Shown in pieces: positions 9,414-19,917 of a stretch of 64,000 bases of DNA. The position numbers were made by a program, and so were the translations under genes. The notes beneath the pieces are model-generated. The model ran no database searches. It was given only the letters and a program-made list of their open reading frames with translations, and was not told the DNA's origin. Every line of letters begins with the position of its first letter. The stretch's first letter is position 1. This DNA comes from Desulfovibrio legallii (lineage in GTDB: Bacteria > Desulfobacterota > Desulfovibrionia > Desulfovibrionales > Desulfovibrionaceae), in the NCBI RefSeq assembly GCF_900102485.1, contig NZ_FNBX01000002.1, positions 86,295-150,294 of the forward strand. The letters are read 5' to 3'.

Positions 9414-9683
9414 TTACAGCTCCGCCAGCAGGGCCAGAACCCGGCGCGGGTCCAGCCCTTGGTGTACGGAGAGAGCCTCGGCTGGGCTTGTGTCCACAGC
9501 CGTTTCCACAGATTTCAGCGTTTCCTGGGCTTCTGTGTCTGTAAGCGGCGTGGGCGCGTTGAGGGCAATTACGTCGTTCGTCCGAGAGGGGGCGGTCTGG
9601 GGATGCGCCATGGCAGCACCAGCGGCGGGGCATGTGGGGCTGTATGGCAGCCCAGATGTCAGACCTTCAGTGGTGTGGATCAT
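9414..9683 (-). CDS. Small flagellin-linked protein of unknown function
   Basis: An 89-residue soluble protein 14 bases downstream of the flagellin gene, with AAGGAA 6 bases before the ATG. The N-terminal half is Thr/Pro/Ala-rich and probably disordered; the C-terminal third (TSPAEALSVHQGLDPRRVLALLAEL) looks like a short helical domain with the most conserved appearance. The tight spacing suggests co-transcription with flagellin and a role in filament assembly or regulation, but I recognise no known flagellar family such as FlaG, FliS or FlgM in it. Confidence 0.6.
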   Translation of the reverse strand: MIHTTEGLTSGLPYSPTCPAAGAAMAHPQTAPSRTNDVIALNAPTPLTDTEAQETLKSVETAVDTSPAEALSVHQGLDPRRVLALLAEL

Positions 9684-9697
9684 GGAAGGTTCCTTAT

Positions 9698-11107
9698 TCA
9701 GCCGCCGATGAGCTGCATGGCTATTTGGGGCAGAGCGTTGGCTTGCGCCAGCATGGCCGCGGCTGATTGGGTGAGGATTTGCTGGTGGACAAAGGCGGTC
9801 ATTTCCGTGCCCACGTCCACATCCGAAATGTGCGACTCCGCAGCTTGCAGATTTTCTGCCTGGATGTTCAGGTTGGTGATGGTGTTTTCCAATCGGTTCT
9901 GCACTGCGCCCAATCGCGCGCGGATTTGGTCCTTAGAGGCGAGCGCCGTGTCGATCCGTTCCAGTGCAACCTGGGCCTGCGCCTGGGTTTTGATGGGGAT
10001 AGGGTCATCCGCAGAAATAGCGTCCGGCATGAAGTCCCACTGGCCTTGCAGGCTGAACAAGCCGCTGCCTACGGACAGGACAACCAGGTCTTCCGTGACT
10101 GGATCAATGGTCAGGTACTCGTCCAGCATGCCGGAGCCGTTGCCGTCGCCGGAGTAACCGAACCGCATCCCGGAAATGGTAAAGTCATTGTAAGGAGGCG
10201 TGGCGTTGTAAGGAATGTTGCCCCCCACGCCGTTGAGGCCTGAGGCGTCATAGGCGGCCCCGGTTTCAAAGCCGTTGCTTTCAGTCAGCACGAGGCTGTC
10301 GGCGGCGGCAGCGCTGCCGACGCCCGCGCTGCCCCAATCGCCGCCGCCTAGCGCCGTGCCGGCCAGATGGCGGCCGGATCGGGTGAATATCTGCAAGGTG
10401 TCGTTGGCTCCGTGGTCGTAGAGGTGCAGCTGGATGTTCTGCGTGCCGGCGGGGATAACGGCAAAGGAGACGATGCCGGAAGGGAAGGCGGCCATGCTCG
10501 CGCCGTTCTCCATCTGCTGTGAGATCAAGGGCACCGTGTCGGAACGCCCCAGGCCGAGTCCGCCGATGGTGGCTGAAGGAAGCTGAAGGTAGTAGTAGTC
10601 TTCGGCGGAGCTGTTGCCCGTGCCGAAGTGGATTTTCACGGCCCCGGACGCGCTCAGGCCCGATCCGTCGTGGGGGCTGGAAAGCGAACCGTCCAGGAGG
10701 TGGATGCCGTTGAAATCTGTGGCCTTGGCAATGCGGTTTATTTCCGCAGCCATGGTTTGATATTCCGAGTCGATCAAAAGCCGCTGTGTGGCATCATAGG
10801 TGCCGGTGGCCGCCTGTTCCGCAAGCTCTTTCATCCGGATCAGCTTTTCGTCAATAACGTCCAGTGCGCCGTCAGCTGTCTGGATCATGGAAACGGCGTC
10901 GTTGGCGTTTCTGGCCCCTTGCTGCAGCGTGGCAATGTCGGCCCGCTGCAGCTCCCGGATAGCGAGGCCTGCGGCGTCGTCGGCCGCGGCGTTGACCCGC
11001 AGGCCTGTAGAGAGGCACTGGGCGGACTGGCCAAGCCGTGCGTAGTGGGCATTGAGGTTGCGCGCCGTGTTTGCCGCCATCATGTTGTGGTTGATCACTA
11101 GGCTCAT
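9698..11107 (-). CDS. fliC: Flagellin
   Basis: A 469-residue filament subunit. Conserved D0/D1 helices are present at both ends: MSLVINHNMMAANTARNLNAHY and the block to about residue 160 at the N-terminus, and from DQIRARLGAVQNRLENT to LAQANALPQIAMQLIGG at the C-terminus. The middle, about 180-370, is a variable D2/D3 domain rich in Gly, Ser and Asp and would be surface-exposed. AAGGAGGG lies about 6 bases upstream of the ATG. It stands alone except for the small gene that follows it. Confidence 0.97.
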   Translation of the reverse strand: MSLVINHNMMAANTARNLNAHYARLGQSAQCLSTGLRVNAAADDAAGLAIRELQRADIATLQQGARNANDAVSMIQTADGALDVIDEKLIRMKELAEQAATGTYDATQRLLIDSEYQTMAAEINRIAKATDFNGIHLLDGSLSSPHDGSGLSASGAVKIHFGTGNSSAEDYYYLQLPSATIGGLGLGRSDTVPLISQQMENGASMAAFPSGIVSFAVIPAGTQNIQLHLYDHGANDTLQIFTRSGRHLAGTALGGGDWGSAGVGSAAAADSLVLTESNGFETGAAYDASGLNGVGGNIPYNATPPYNDFTISGMRFGYSGDGNGSGMLDEYLTIDPVTEDLVVLSVGSGLFSLQGQWDFMPDAISADDPIPIKTQAQAQVALERIDTALASKDQIRARLGAVQNRLENTITNLNIQAENLQAAESHISDVDVGTEMTAFVHQQILTQSAAAMLAQANALPQIAMQLIGG

Positions 11108-11136
11108 GTGCCCTCCTTGACCATTTGATACAACTA

Positions 11137-11154
11137 TTCACAAACCGTACCAAT
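11137..11154 (-). promoter_or_regulatory. Weak sigma54-like promoter before flagellin
   Basis: On the minus strand TTGGTACG-GTTT-GTGAAT (11154-11137) resembles the -24/-12 pattern TTGGCACG-N4-TTGCW, with the -24 box nearly intact but the -12 GC replaced by GA. It ends 30 bases before the start codon. No better sigma28 match was seen in the 235-base gap. Tentative. Confidence 0.3.
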
Positions 11155-11246
11155 TTACAGGTATAGGCTTTTCGCAAGGTCTTGGCGGATCTGCGTCATA
11201 AAAATGGCGGCGTTCTGGGCCGCCCCGTCGCGCGGCGGGAAAAATC

Positions 11247-11275
11247 TTGTCAGACGGCGGGAACTTGGATAGAAA
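11247..11275 (+). promoter_or_regulatory. Candidate sigma70 promoter for gdhA
   Basis: TTGTCA (11247-11252) and TAGAAA (11270-11275) are 17 bases apart, five and four matches to consensus. Transcription would start near 11282, directly at the hairpin 11283-11307 and about 60 bases before gdhA. Confidence 0.5.
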
Positions 11276-11282
11276 GTAGCCG

Positions 11283-11307
11283 CTTCCATGCGGATGGAAG
11301 TTTTTTT
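11283..11307 (+). terminator. Hairpin with T-run in the gdhA leader
   Basis: CTTCCAT-GCGG-ATGGAAG followed by seven Ts has the form of an intrinsic terminator, 36 bases before the gdhA start. The only gene upstream on this strand is flhA, which already has its own terminator. It could be an attenuator, the end of a short RNA made from 11108-11307, or a 5' stability hairpin if transcription starts at 11282. Confidence 0.6.
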
Positions 11308-11330
11308 GTGCAATCCTTAATCCCCCCTGA

Positions 11331-12692
<1,362 letters not shown>

Positions 12693-12821
12693 CCTGGGCG
12701 GGCCCGCGCCGGGGCCGCCTTTGGGGCGCTTGCCCCGGCGTTTATCCGCGCTTGCGCCTTTGCGGCGGGCGTCTGCCTGCGCAGCCGTCGGCGCTTTTCA
12801 AGGGTAAAATATCCCATAACG

Positions 12822-12866
12822 GCCAAACGCCGCCGGAAGTCTGGCTTCCGGCGGCGTTTGGCTTTT
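12822..12866 (+). terminator. Terminator between gdhA and mcp
   Basis: A perfect 18-bp stem (12822-12839 with 12845-12862) around the loop TCTGG, followed by TTTT. It closes gdhA. On the minus strand the same stem lies directly after the chemotaxis gene but lacks a U-tract. Confidence 0.9.
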
Positions 12867-12884
12867 GCGGCGCGGGGCGCATCC

Positions 12885-14993
12885 TCATGCGGCGGGCTGG
12901 CCCTGCTTTTCCAGGTCGGCAATCAGGTCTTGCAGGGCGCGGGCCTGCTGCGCCAGCTCCGCCACGGCGCGCGTGGCCTGCTCCATGGCCTGGGCGGTTT
13001 CCGTGGAGGTGGCGGCCACCTGCTCCACGGAGCTGTTGATGCCCTCGCTGGCGGCCGATTGCTGTTCGCTGGCGGCGGCGATGGACTGGATGCGCTCATT
13101 GACCTGCGCCACCAGGGTCAGAATTTTTTGCAGCGAATCGCCGGACTGGACGGAGAGCTCCGTGGCGCTTTCAATGGCCGCGGCGGTGGTTTCCACATTG
13201 GCGATGTTTTTGCGGGCCCCTTCCTGGATGCCGCTGATGGCCCGGCCCACATCCTTGGTGGCGGTCATGGTTTTTTCCGCCAGTTTGCGCACTTCGTCGG
13301 CCACCACGGCGAAGCCGCGTCCGGCCTCGCCAGCGCGGGCGGCCTCAATGGCGGCGTTCAGGGCCAGCAGGTTGGTCTGGTCCGCAATGTCCGCAATGAC
13401 CTGCATGACCTTGCCGATTTCTTCCGCCTGGCGGCCCAGCAGGGCCATGTCCTCCTTGACGGCCTGAGACTGCGTGCGCACGGTTTCTATGCCTTCCACA
13501 GCCCTGGAAACAACGCCCGCGCCTTCCAGGGCCTGGCTTTTGGCGGCGTCGGAGGCGGCGGCCGCTTCCTGTGCGTTGTGGGCTACGTCGCGCACGGTGG
13601 CGTTCATTTCCTCCATGCCCGCGGCCGCCTGGCCCAGGCGCTGCGAGGCCTCCGCCGCGCTGCGGCTGGAGTGGGAGATCTGCGCGGAAAGCTCCGTGGA
13701 GGCGGCGGAAATGGCGTTGATCACCTTTTCCAGCTGCCGGGCCGCGTCCAGCATGCCCTGGCGCTTGGCGTCGGCGGCCTGGCGGGCGGCTTCTTCCGCC
13801 CTGGCCGTGGCCTGCTCGGCCCGTTCCGTGGCCTCCACGGCGGCCTGAGTTTTTTGTTCGCCCTCGCGCAGCAGGGCTTTGATGTTGGTCGTCATTTTTT
13901 CCATGCCCTTGGCCAGAATGCCGCATTCGTCCCGGCGCTTGCCGGCTTTGTGCAGCAGGGCCAGCTCCGCGGGTTCGGCGTCCAGGCGGCCTGCGGAAAC
14001 GGCGGTGGTAATGTGGGAAAGCCCGGCCAGGACGCGCGCCGTGCCGCGCGCCACTACCGTGATCATGCAGCCCACCACCAGCACGCAGCCCAGGGTCGCC
14101 AGGGCTATGCTCCACAGCATGCGCTGCACGGGCGCAAGGATCTCCGCCCGGTCCACTTCCACGCAGAGCAGCCAGCCCACTTCGGGCATGGGCGTGTGGA
14201 AGATCACCCGCTCCGCGCCCTGGGCCGTGGCGTAGGTAAGGCGGCCTTCCCCGGATCCGAGCATCCGGCGCACATGGGGGACGTCGCTTTCGTCGCGGCC
14301 GATGGCCTTGCTGTCCGGGTGCAGCACCAGCTTGCCCTTGGTTTCATAGGCGTAGACCAGGCCCTTGCCGCCCATTCTGACCTGACTGGTAATCTCTTTG
14401 GCCACGTTCAGGCTGTCCACGCCGATGAGCAGCACGGCCGCCGTCTTGCCGTCCTGTTTTATGGGGATGCTGAGGATGAGCATCATGCCGCCCGTGGTGT
14501 GGCTGAAGAGGTTTTCAAAGGCGGGTTCGCCCTGCAGGCCCTTGCGGAAGTAGGCGCGGGCGGAATAGTCGGCTCCCACGGTTTTGCTGGGCTTTGCGCT
14601 TCCGGAAAGGTGGTGGGCGATGACCGTGCCGTCGGCGGCCACCAGGCCGGCCAGGGCCACGTTTTGGTTGGCCGTGACAAAGGTGTTGAGCGCTTCGTCC
14701 GCCGCGTCGAACAGCTCCCCGCGCATGGCGGCGGGCCCCAGGGCCTTGTAGGACGTCAGATAGGTCTGGAGGCGGCGGTTGCCGCCCAGGGCCGCAAGGC
14801 CGCTGCGCAGGCCCTTGATTACGGCGGTCAGAGCCACACGCTGGCTGTGCAGCAGGGCCGCGCCGTCCTGCCAGACCTGCTCCTGCAGCGTCTTTTGCGA
14901 AACCCGGTAGCTGACGGCCGCCACCAGCAGCAGCCCCGCCATGGCAGGGAGGAGAATAAACAGCAGCATCTTGGTCTGCAGGCGCATGTTCAT
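12885..14993 (-). CDS. Methyl-accepting chemotaxis protein with dCache-type sensor
   Basis: A 702-residue transmembrane chemoreceptor. Membrane segment 1 spans about 8-30, followed by a 250-residue periplasmic double-Cache-like domain ([22 protein letters not shown], then [15 protein letters not shown]), segment 2 near 290-312, a HAMP-like region, and a long Ala/Glu-rich coiled coil. The CheA/CheW-binding tip [32 protein letters not shown] is intact. Ligand unknown; the dCache fold usually binds small organic or amino acids. AAAGGA precedes the ATG; MNM leaves two possible starts 6 bases apart. Single-gene unit. Confidence 0.93.
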   Translation of the reverse strand: MNMRLQTKMLLFILLPAMAGLLLVAAVSYRVSQKTLQEQVWQDGAALLHSQRVALTAVIKGLRSGLAALGGNRRLQTYLTSYKALGPAAMRGELFDAADEALNTFVTANQNVALAGLVAADGTVIAHHLSGSAKPSKTVGADYSARAYFRKGLQGEPAFENLFSHTTGGMMLILSIPIKQDGKTAAVLLIGVDSLNVAKEITSQVRMGGKGLVYAYETKGKLVLHPDSKAIGRDESDVPHVRRMLGSGEGRLTYATAQGAERVIFHTPMPEVGWLLCVEVDRAEILAPVQRMLWSIALATLGCVLVVGCMITVVARGTARVLAGLSHITTAVSAGRLDAEPAELALLHKAGKRRDECGILAKGMEKMTTNIKALLREGEQKTQAAVEATERAEQATARAEEAARQAADAKRQGMLDAARQLEKVINAISAASTELSAQISHSSRSAAEASQRLGQAAAGMEEMNATVRDVAHNAQEAAAASDAAKSQALEGAGVVSRAVEGIETVRTQSQAVKEDMALLGRQAEEIGKVMQVIADIADQTNLLALNAAIEAARAGEAGRGFAVVADEVRKLAEKTMTATKDVGRAISGIQEGARKNIANVETTAAAIESATELSVQSGDSLQKILTLVAQVNERIQSIAAASEQQSAASEGINSSVEQVAATSTETAQAMEQATRAVAELAQQARALQDLIADLEKQGQPAA

Positions 14994-15127
14994 GGCATTG
15001 TCCTTTGCTGCGCAGCCCGACGCAACGCGACAGTAAATAGTAAAAAATTAAGTATCCTCAACTGTTGTCCGTGGTTCGGGGGGCGGCGGATCTGCCGCGG
15101 CGGCCCGAGGGGAGATTCGCGCCCCAC

Positions 15128-15245
15128 GGCGTGAGCAGACCGCGCCGTAGATGCGTAAGCGCAATTTATTTGCGCTGTTAGGGGCCGAAACGCGCGTGCC
15201 GCAAACGTTGCGCGTGCCTATCCTCAAAGGATATCCGCTCTACAG
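15128..15245 (+). repeat. Dispersed structured repeat, copy A
   Basis: About 118 bases related to 22799-22952 (copy B) and 40606-40753 (copy C). Shared blocks include GCGTGAGCAG, a stem AGCGCAA-TTTA-TTGCGCT (about 15158-15176), CGCCGAAACG-like and GTGCCGCAAA, TGCCT..TCAAAGG and CTCTACAG. The left hairpin module of copies B and C is missing here. It lies in the 392-base gap between mcp and gapN, whose other content is the gapN terminator and the mcp 5' region. Confidence 0.75.
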
Positions 15246-15310
15246 GGAACAGTGTAATAATCGGTTATCCGCACAAGTTCTTAAGCCTTTGTGCATTTTT
15301 TTACATGCCG

Positions 15311-15349
15311 TAAAAAAACGCGACGCTGCGGGTGGCGCGGCGTCGCGTT
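15311..15349 (-). terminator. Terminator after gapN
   Basis: On the minus strand AACGCGACGC (15349-15340) pairs with GCGTCGCGTT (15326-15317), and seven Ts follow from 15318. It lies 37 bases after the gapN stop. Confidence 0.85.
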
Positions 15350-15385
15350 GAGCGTCTGGCGGCGGGCAGCGCCGTCGCGTGGCCG

Positions 15386-16993
15386 CTAAAACAGAAAATC
15401 CGTGGAAAGAAAGTGCGAACGCCGCCGCCGCACGATGTCCGAAAGCAGTTCCTTGTTGCGGGGCGAGCCCTTGGCCGCCACCAGGGTGCGGATGGAAAAA
15501 GCCCGCAGAGCGTCGCTGACCGAAAGCGTGCCCTCGGCCGAATCCTTGCGGCCGGTAAAGGGGAAGGTGTCCGGCCCGCGCTGGCACTGGCTGTTGATGT
15601 TTACCCGGCAGACCTGGTTGACCATGGGATCGATAAGGTCGGCCACGGCCTCCGGGTCTGTGCCGAAAATGCTGGCCTGCTGGCCGTAGGGCGAGGCGAT
15701 GACCGCCGCCGTGGCCTGGGTCACGTCCGTATAGGGCACCACGGGGATCACGGGGCCGAACTGCTCCACGTTGTGCAGGCGCATGCGCGCGGTGACGTCG
15801 GTCACCAGGGCGGGATAGTAGAGCGTGCGGTCGGCCTGGCCCCCGTGGGGATTGGCCACGCGCGCGCCCAGGGCCAGGGCTTCGTCCACCAGGCCGCGCA
15901 GCTCGTCCACCTTGCCGGGCACGGGCAGAGGCGTGATTTTGACGCCCGGCCTCCAGGGCGCGCCCATGGGCAGGGCGGCCACGGCCGCGCTGCAGCGGGC
16001 GAGGAATTCTTCCACCCGCGAGGCGTGCACATAAAATATCTTGAGCGCCGTGCAGCGTTGGCCGTTGAAGGTCAGCGCGCCGGTCACGGCCTCAGCCACG
16101 GTCAGCTCCATATCGGCGCAGGGCAGGACAATGGCCGCGTTTTTGGCGTCCAGGCCCAGCACGCAGCGCAGCCGGTGGGGCAGGGGGTGGTTGCGGCGCA
16201 GGGCGTCCGCCGCGCGGCTGGAGCCGATGAAGGCCAGCACGCTGATGCGCCCTGAGGACAAGGCCGGGATGGCCACCCGTCGGTCGCCGAACAGGATGTT
16301 GACCACGCCGGGAGGGAAGGCCTCGGCAAAGGCCTCCAGCAGCGGCGCGTAGAGCAGCTTGCCGATGCGCGGGGTCTTGACGATGACGGGGTTGCCCATG
16401 ATCAGGGCGGGGATGAGGGTGGTGAAGGTTTCGTTGAGGGGGTAGTTGAAGGGCCCCATGCAGAGCACCGGGCCCAGGGGCGCACGGCGGATCTGGGCGT
16501 AGATGCCGTTCTCTATGACAAAGCGGGAGGAGGCCCGGTCCAGGTCTTTGAGGGCGTCCACCGTGGCGCGCAGGTAGGCCGTGGTGCGGTCGAATTCGGC
16601 CCGGCAGTCTTCCAGGGGCTTGCAGATCTCCCAGACCATGAGCCGCACCACCTGCTCGCGCACGGCTATCATGCGCCGGGCAAAGTCCTCCACATGGGCG
16701 ATGCGGTCCTCCACCCGCATGGTGGGCCATACGCCCCGGCCATTGTCCCAGGCCCGCTCCACGGCGGCCACGGCCTCCAGGGATTCGGCCTCGGTAAGCA
16801 CGGGGCAGCTGCCGATGGCGTAGGGCTCCCCGTCCACATAGAGGGGCGAGAGCACCTCCTGCACGGGCCCGCGCCACTCCCGCAGCTCGCCGCCGATGAG
16901 GTAGCGGCGTTCGTCCAGGCGCGGCTGGCGGCAACCTTCGGGAATGTCCCGGGCATCGGGGCTGCACTGATCCGGAAGCGCGGTCATGACCAT
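15386..16993 (-). CDS. gapN: NADP-dependent glyceraldehyde-3-phosphate dehydrogenase (GapN-type aldehyde dehydrogenase)
   Basis: A 535-residue member of the aldehyde dehydrogenase superfamily. The nucleophilic cysteine sits in FNGQRCTALK, and GPFNYPLNETFTTLIPALIMGNPVIVKTP forms the cofactor-binding region. The block DRRYLIGGELREWRGPVQEVLSP and the overall sequence match the GapN branch that oxidises glyceraldehyde-3-phosphate irreversibly to 3-phosphoglycerate with NADP+. Where most ALDHs have ELGGK, this reads LGLDAKN, a known variation of this branch. The ATG at 16993 follows AGGAGGG; an extension of 71 codons upstream has no coding character. Monocistronic, with a candidate promoter at 17191-17219. 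Confidence 0.85.
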   Translation of the reverse strand: MVMTALPDQCSPDARDIPEGCRQPRLDERRYLIGGELREWRGPVQEVLSPLYVDGEPYAIGSCPVLTEAESLEAVAAVERAWDNGRGVWPTMRVEDRIAHVEDFARRMIAVREQVVRLMVWEICKPLEDCRAEFDRTTAYLRATVDALKDLDRASSRFVIENGIYAQIRRAPLGPVLCMGPFNYPLNETFTTLIPALIMGNPVIVKTPRIGKLLYAPLLEAFAEAFPPGVVNILFGDRRVAIPALSSGRISVLAFIGSSRAADALRRNHPLPHRLRCVLGLDAKNAAIVLPCADMELTVAEAVTGALTFNGQRCTALKIFYVHASRVEEFLARCSAAVAALPMGAPWRPGVKITPLPVPGKVDELRGLVDEALALGARVANPHGGQADRTLYYPALVTDVTARMRLHNVEQFGPVIPVVPYTDVTQATAAVIASPYGQQASIFGTDPEAVADLIDPMVNQVCRVNINSQCQRGPDTFPFTGRKDSAEGTLSVSDALRAFSIRTLVAAKGSPRNKELLSDIVRRRRSHFLSTDFLF

Positions 16994-17190
16994 AAGCCCT
17001 CCTGAAAAGGCGCAATGCGCCTTTTGTGAATTTTTTTTCAGGATACGAGGGGGGCGGGCCCGCGTCAACGTGCGGGGCCTGCCGGGGCCCACGTCCTGCG
17101 CGGCCACATCCACGGTGCGCTTGAGGGTCGTATTCGTACCAGGATTGCAGTATGTGCGCTCCCTGCGGAAGCGTTGCCATTTTGCTGCGA

Positions 17191-17219
17191 TTTTTACATC
17201 ACGCATATGTGCAAGTCAA
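17191..17219 (-). promoter_or_regulatory. Candidate sigma70 promoter for gapN
   Basis: Minus-strand TTGACT (17219-17214), 17-base spacer, TAAAAA (17196-17191). It implies a leader of about 190 bases before gapN. The gap 16994-17356 otherwise contains only the ribosome binding sites of the two divergent genes. Confidence 0.5.
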
Positions 17220-17356
17220 TTTTGGGCGCAAAAAATTCGTGCCATCGGTTTGTTCAGCGCGCCGCAAACGCGCCCCGCCCCTGCGCCGCGCTTGCCGCCC
17301 GAAGACGCATGGGCTATGGTTTTGCAACGCCCACGGGCGAAAAACAAGGCGGAGAT

Positions 17357-17884
17357 ATGACTGAGGGATGGATGAACGGAGCCTGCCCTTGCGGCAGCGG
17401 CAAAGCCCTGGACCAGTGCTGCGGCCCGTATCTGGAGGGTGCGGCCTGGCCGGAGGATGCGGAAAGCCTGATGCGCTCCCGCTACACGGCCTACGGCTGC
17501 GGTCGTTTTGACTGGCTGGTGGAAAGCACCCACCCGGACCACCGGGAGGGCGTGAGCGTGGAGGGGCTGGCCCAGTCCGCCGAGGGGGTGCGCTGGCTGC
17601 GCCTGGACGTGAAGGACGTGCGCACAAACGTGCCCTCCGAAGACAGCGCCCAGCCGCACGACGAAGTGGATTTTTACGCCTATTACGAGCTGGAGGGCGT
17701 GCCCCGGCAGCTGGCCGAGCGCAGCGCGTTCAGCCGCAAGGACGGCAAACTGTACTATGCGGGGGGCGTGTCCCTGCGGCCGGCCGGCTATCGCCGGGCA
17801 GAGGCCAAGGTGGGGCGCAACGATCCCTGCCCCTGCGGCAGCGGCAAAAAGTATAAAAAATGCTGCGGAGCGGCCGCCTCTTGA
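17357..17884 (+). CDS. ychJ: YchJ-family protein with two SEC-C zinc motifs
   Basis: A 175-residue protein of the UPF0225/YchJ family. It starts with one SEC-C motif ([13 protein letters not shown]) and ends with a second ([13 protein letters not shown]), each expected to bind one zinc ion. The middle holds the NTF2-like YchJ domain ([24 protein letters not shown]). Molecular role is unknown; SEC-C domains mediate protein or RNA contacts. AAGGCGGAG lies before the ATG at 17357. The next gene overlaps its 3' end. Confidence 0.85.
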   Translation: MTEGWMNGACPCGSGKALDQCCGPYLEGAAWPEDAESLMRSRYTAYGCGRFDWLVESTHPDHREGVSVEGLAQSAEGVRWLRLDVKDVRTNVPSEDSAQPHDEVDFYAYYELEGVPRQLAERSAFSRKDGKLYYAGGVSLRPAGYRRAEAKVGRNDPCPCGSGKKYKKCCGAAAS

Positions 17885-18228
17885 GCGCCGGGGCAACCTA
17901 CCCGCGCAACCCCAGGCTGGCCGTGCGGCGCTTCTGCCTGATCTGCCAGGGCGACGCGCCTTCGGCCGTGCGCGCCTGCGCGGACGCGGCCTGCGCCCTG
18001 TGGCCTTGGCGGCTCTCTGAGGCCCCCAAGGAGCCGGAGGCCGCCCGCGCCGCCTTGCGGGCTGTGCGGCGGCAGTGCCTGGCCTGCGCCGGGAGCCGGG
18101 CCGAGGTGCGCACCTGCGCCGCGCGGGAGGCCTGCCCCCTGTGGCACTGGCGCTTCGGCGTGCGGCCGCAGACCTATAGGGCCGTGCGGCGGCGCTTTTT
18201 TGCTCCCAAACCCTTGCGGCTGCTGTGA
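17860..18228 (+). CDS. Cys-rich protein with two zinc-ribbon-like repeats
   Basis: A 122-residue basic protein not matched to a named family. It contains two copies of one unit: [27 protein letters not shown] (about residues 24-52) and [26 protein letters not shown] (about 70-98), each with four cysteines and an aromatic end, suggesting two metal-binding ribbons. It overlaps ychJ by 25 bases if it starts at the ATG at 17860; a TTG at 17881, overlapping the ychJ stop as TTGA, has a better-placed GGAG and may be the true start. The tight link to ychJ and pgi suggests one operon. Confidence 0.7.
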   Translation: MLRSGRLLSAGATYPRNPRLAVRRFCLICQGDAPSAVRACADAACALWPWRLSEAPKEPEAARAALRAVRRQCLACAGSRAEVRTCAAREACPLWHWRFGVRPQTYRAVRRRFFAPKPLRLL

Positions 18229-18278
18229 CCAGCCGGACGGCGCAGGGCCCCACGCCCGTTGCGCCGGAGGAGGTTGCC

Positions 18279-19619
18279 ATGTCCCATCTGCTCGAATGGT
18301 CCAGGGCCTACGCCCATCGGCTCAACCCCGTGGACGCCGCGCCCCTGGCGGCCCGCGCGCCGGAGCTGGCCCGCCGTTTGGCCGTGGAGACCGCCGCCGG
18401 GCGGCTGCCTTTTCTGAATATGCCCTATCGGGCCGCCCTGGAAGCGGAGATGGCCCCCCTTTTGCCGCACATCAAAGGCTACCGGCACATGCTGCTGCTG
18501 GGCATCGGCGGTTCGGCCCTGGGCGCGCGCGCCATGCAGCAGGCCTTTGCCCCTGCTCAGGACGGCCCCGGCTGTCAGGGCCCCTGGCTTTGGATAGCCG
18601 ACAACGTCTGCGCCGAGCGTTTCGAGGCCCTGCTGGGCGGCCTGCGGCCCGAGGAGACGGTGGTGGTCTGCGTGAGCAAATCCGGCGGGACCATTGAAAC
18701 CGTATCCCAGTACCTGCTGGTGCGGGACTGGCTCAAGGCCTCCCTGGGCGACGCCTGGCGGGACCAGATGATCCTGGTTACGGACGCCCGCAAGGGCTAT
18801 CTGCGGGAGGAAGCGCAAAAATACGCGCTGGCCTCTCTGGAGGTGCCGGACTACCTGGGCGGGCGCTATTCCGCCCTTTCGGCCGTGGGGCTGCTGCCCG
18901 CCGCCTTTCTGGGCATTGACTGGCAGGCCCTGCTGGACGGCGCTGCCGCCGTGGCCGCGCCCTTGCTGGAGCGGCCGGCAGACCTGGCGGCGCACCCTTC
19001 CTTTGCCCTGGCCTGCTGGGCCAAGGCCCTGGAAGACGCGGGCTACGACCAGCTCATCTTTTTTTGTTACATCCCCCAGTGGGCCGCCTATGGGGACTGG
19101 TTCGCCCAGCTCTGGGCCGAAAGCCTGGGCAAGGAGGGGCAGGGCAGCCAGCCCGTGCCCGCCACGGGCGTCACGGACCAGCACTCCATCAATCAGATGT
19201 TTCTGAACGGCCCGCGCAACAAGGCCTGCCTGTTCCTCACCTGCCGGGATCAGGCCCAGGGGCGCGCCTTCGGCATGGACGTGCCGGAAAAGTGGGCCTG
19301 GCTGCGGGCCAAGCCCTTCGGCAGCCTGCTGGAGGCCGAAGCCCTTGGCACGCGCATGGCCCTGGCCAAGAACGGCGTACCCCTGGTGCATGTGGAAATG
19401 CACGACAGCGGCCCCCGCGCCGCCGGTTCCCTTATGCTGCTGCTGGAGGCCGCCACCCTGTTCACCGGCTGGCTCATGGGCGTGAACCCCCTGGACCAGC
19501 CCGCCGTGGAGCTGGGCAAACGCCTGGCCAACGCCCGCCTGGGCGCGCCCGGCTACCCGGAGGAAGAAGCGGACCTGGCGGCCTATCTGGCCGTGCCCCG
19601 GCAGGAACAGGACTTCTGA
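18279..19619 (+). CDS. pgi: Glucose-6-phosphate isomerase
   Basis: A 446-residue enzyme interconverting glucose-6-phosphate and fructose-6-phosphate. It has the phosphate-binding SIS-fold motifs GIGGSALGARAMQQAF and SKSGGTIETVSQYLL, and the region TDQHSINQMFLNGP. The length fits the compact bacterial/archaeal-type PGI rather than the 550-residue form. GGAGGAGG lies 6 bases upstream of the ATG at 18279. It probably shares a transcript with ychJ and the Cys-rich gene. The 298-base gap after it contains a G/C stem without a U-tract and a short tandem repeat, nothing more. Confidence 0.93.
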   Translation: MSHLLEWSRAYAHRLNPVDAAPLAARAPELARRLAVETAAGRLPFLNMPYRAALEAEMAPLLPHIKGYRHMLLLGIGGSALGARAMQQAFAPAQDGPGCQGPWLWIADNVCAERFEALLGGLRPEETVVVCVSKSGGTIETVSQYLLVRDWLKASLGDAWRDQMILVTDARKGYLREEAQKYALASLEVPDYLGGRYSALSAVGLLPAAFLGIDWQALLDGAAAVAAPLLERPADLAAHPSFALACWAKALEDAGYDQLIFFCYIPQWAAYGDWFAQLWAESLGKEGQGSQPVPATGVTDQHSINQMFLNGPRNKACLFLTCRDQAQGRAFGMDVPEKWAWLRAKPFGSLLEAEALGTRMALAKNGVPLVHVEMHDSGPRAAGSLMLLLEAATLFTGWLMGVNPLDQPAVELGKRLANARLGAPGYPEEEADLAAYLAVPRQEQDF

Positions 19620-19917
19620 GAAGGCCTGGCCGGAAGGAAGCGGGGGTCTCAGCAACGCAAGGCCCCCGCAAGGGAGCGCAGGGGAGCGGCGTGCCGTTGC
19701 TGCGCGCCTTTGCTGCGCGCCTTTGCACAGGCAGCCGCAGCGTTTGCCCCGCCCGCGCCGTGCGGCAAGGCCGCGTTTGCGCCGCGGCGGCGATCTGCGG
19801 CCCGCGCGGCGGCCGCAGCCTTGCCCCCGCGCCGTGCGGACGGACCGTTTCTGCCGCGATGGCCGGGCCAGCATACGCCTGCCCGCGTGCCGGGCTAACC
19901 GACAACCCCATAACCCC

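Noticed and set aside
15386..16993. Inactive aldehyde dehydrogenase because ELGGK is replaced by LGLDAK
   Set aside because: The GapN branch with FNGQRCTALK regularly has LGLEAK/LGLDAK, so the general acid/base is placed differently; not evidence of inactivity.
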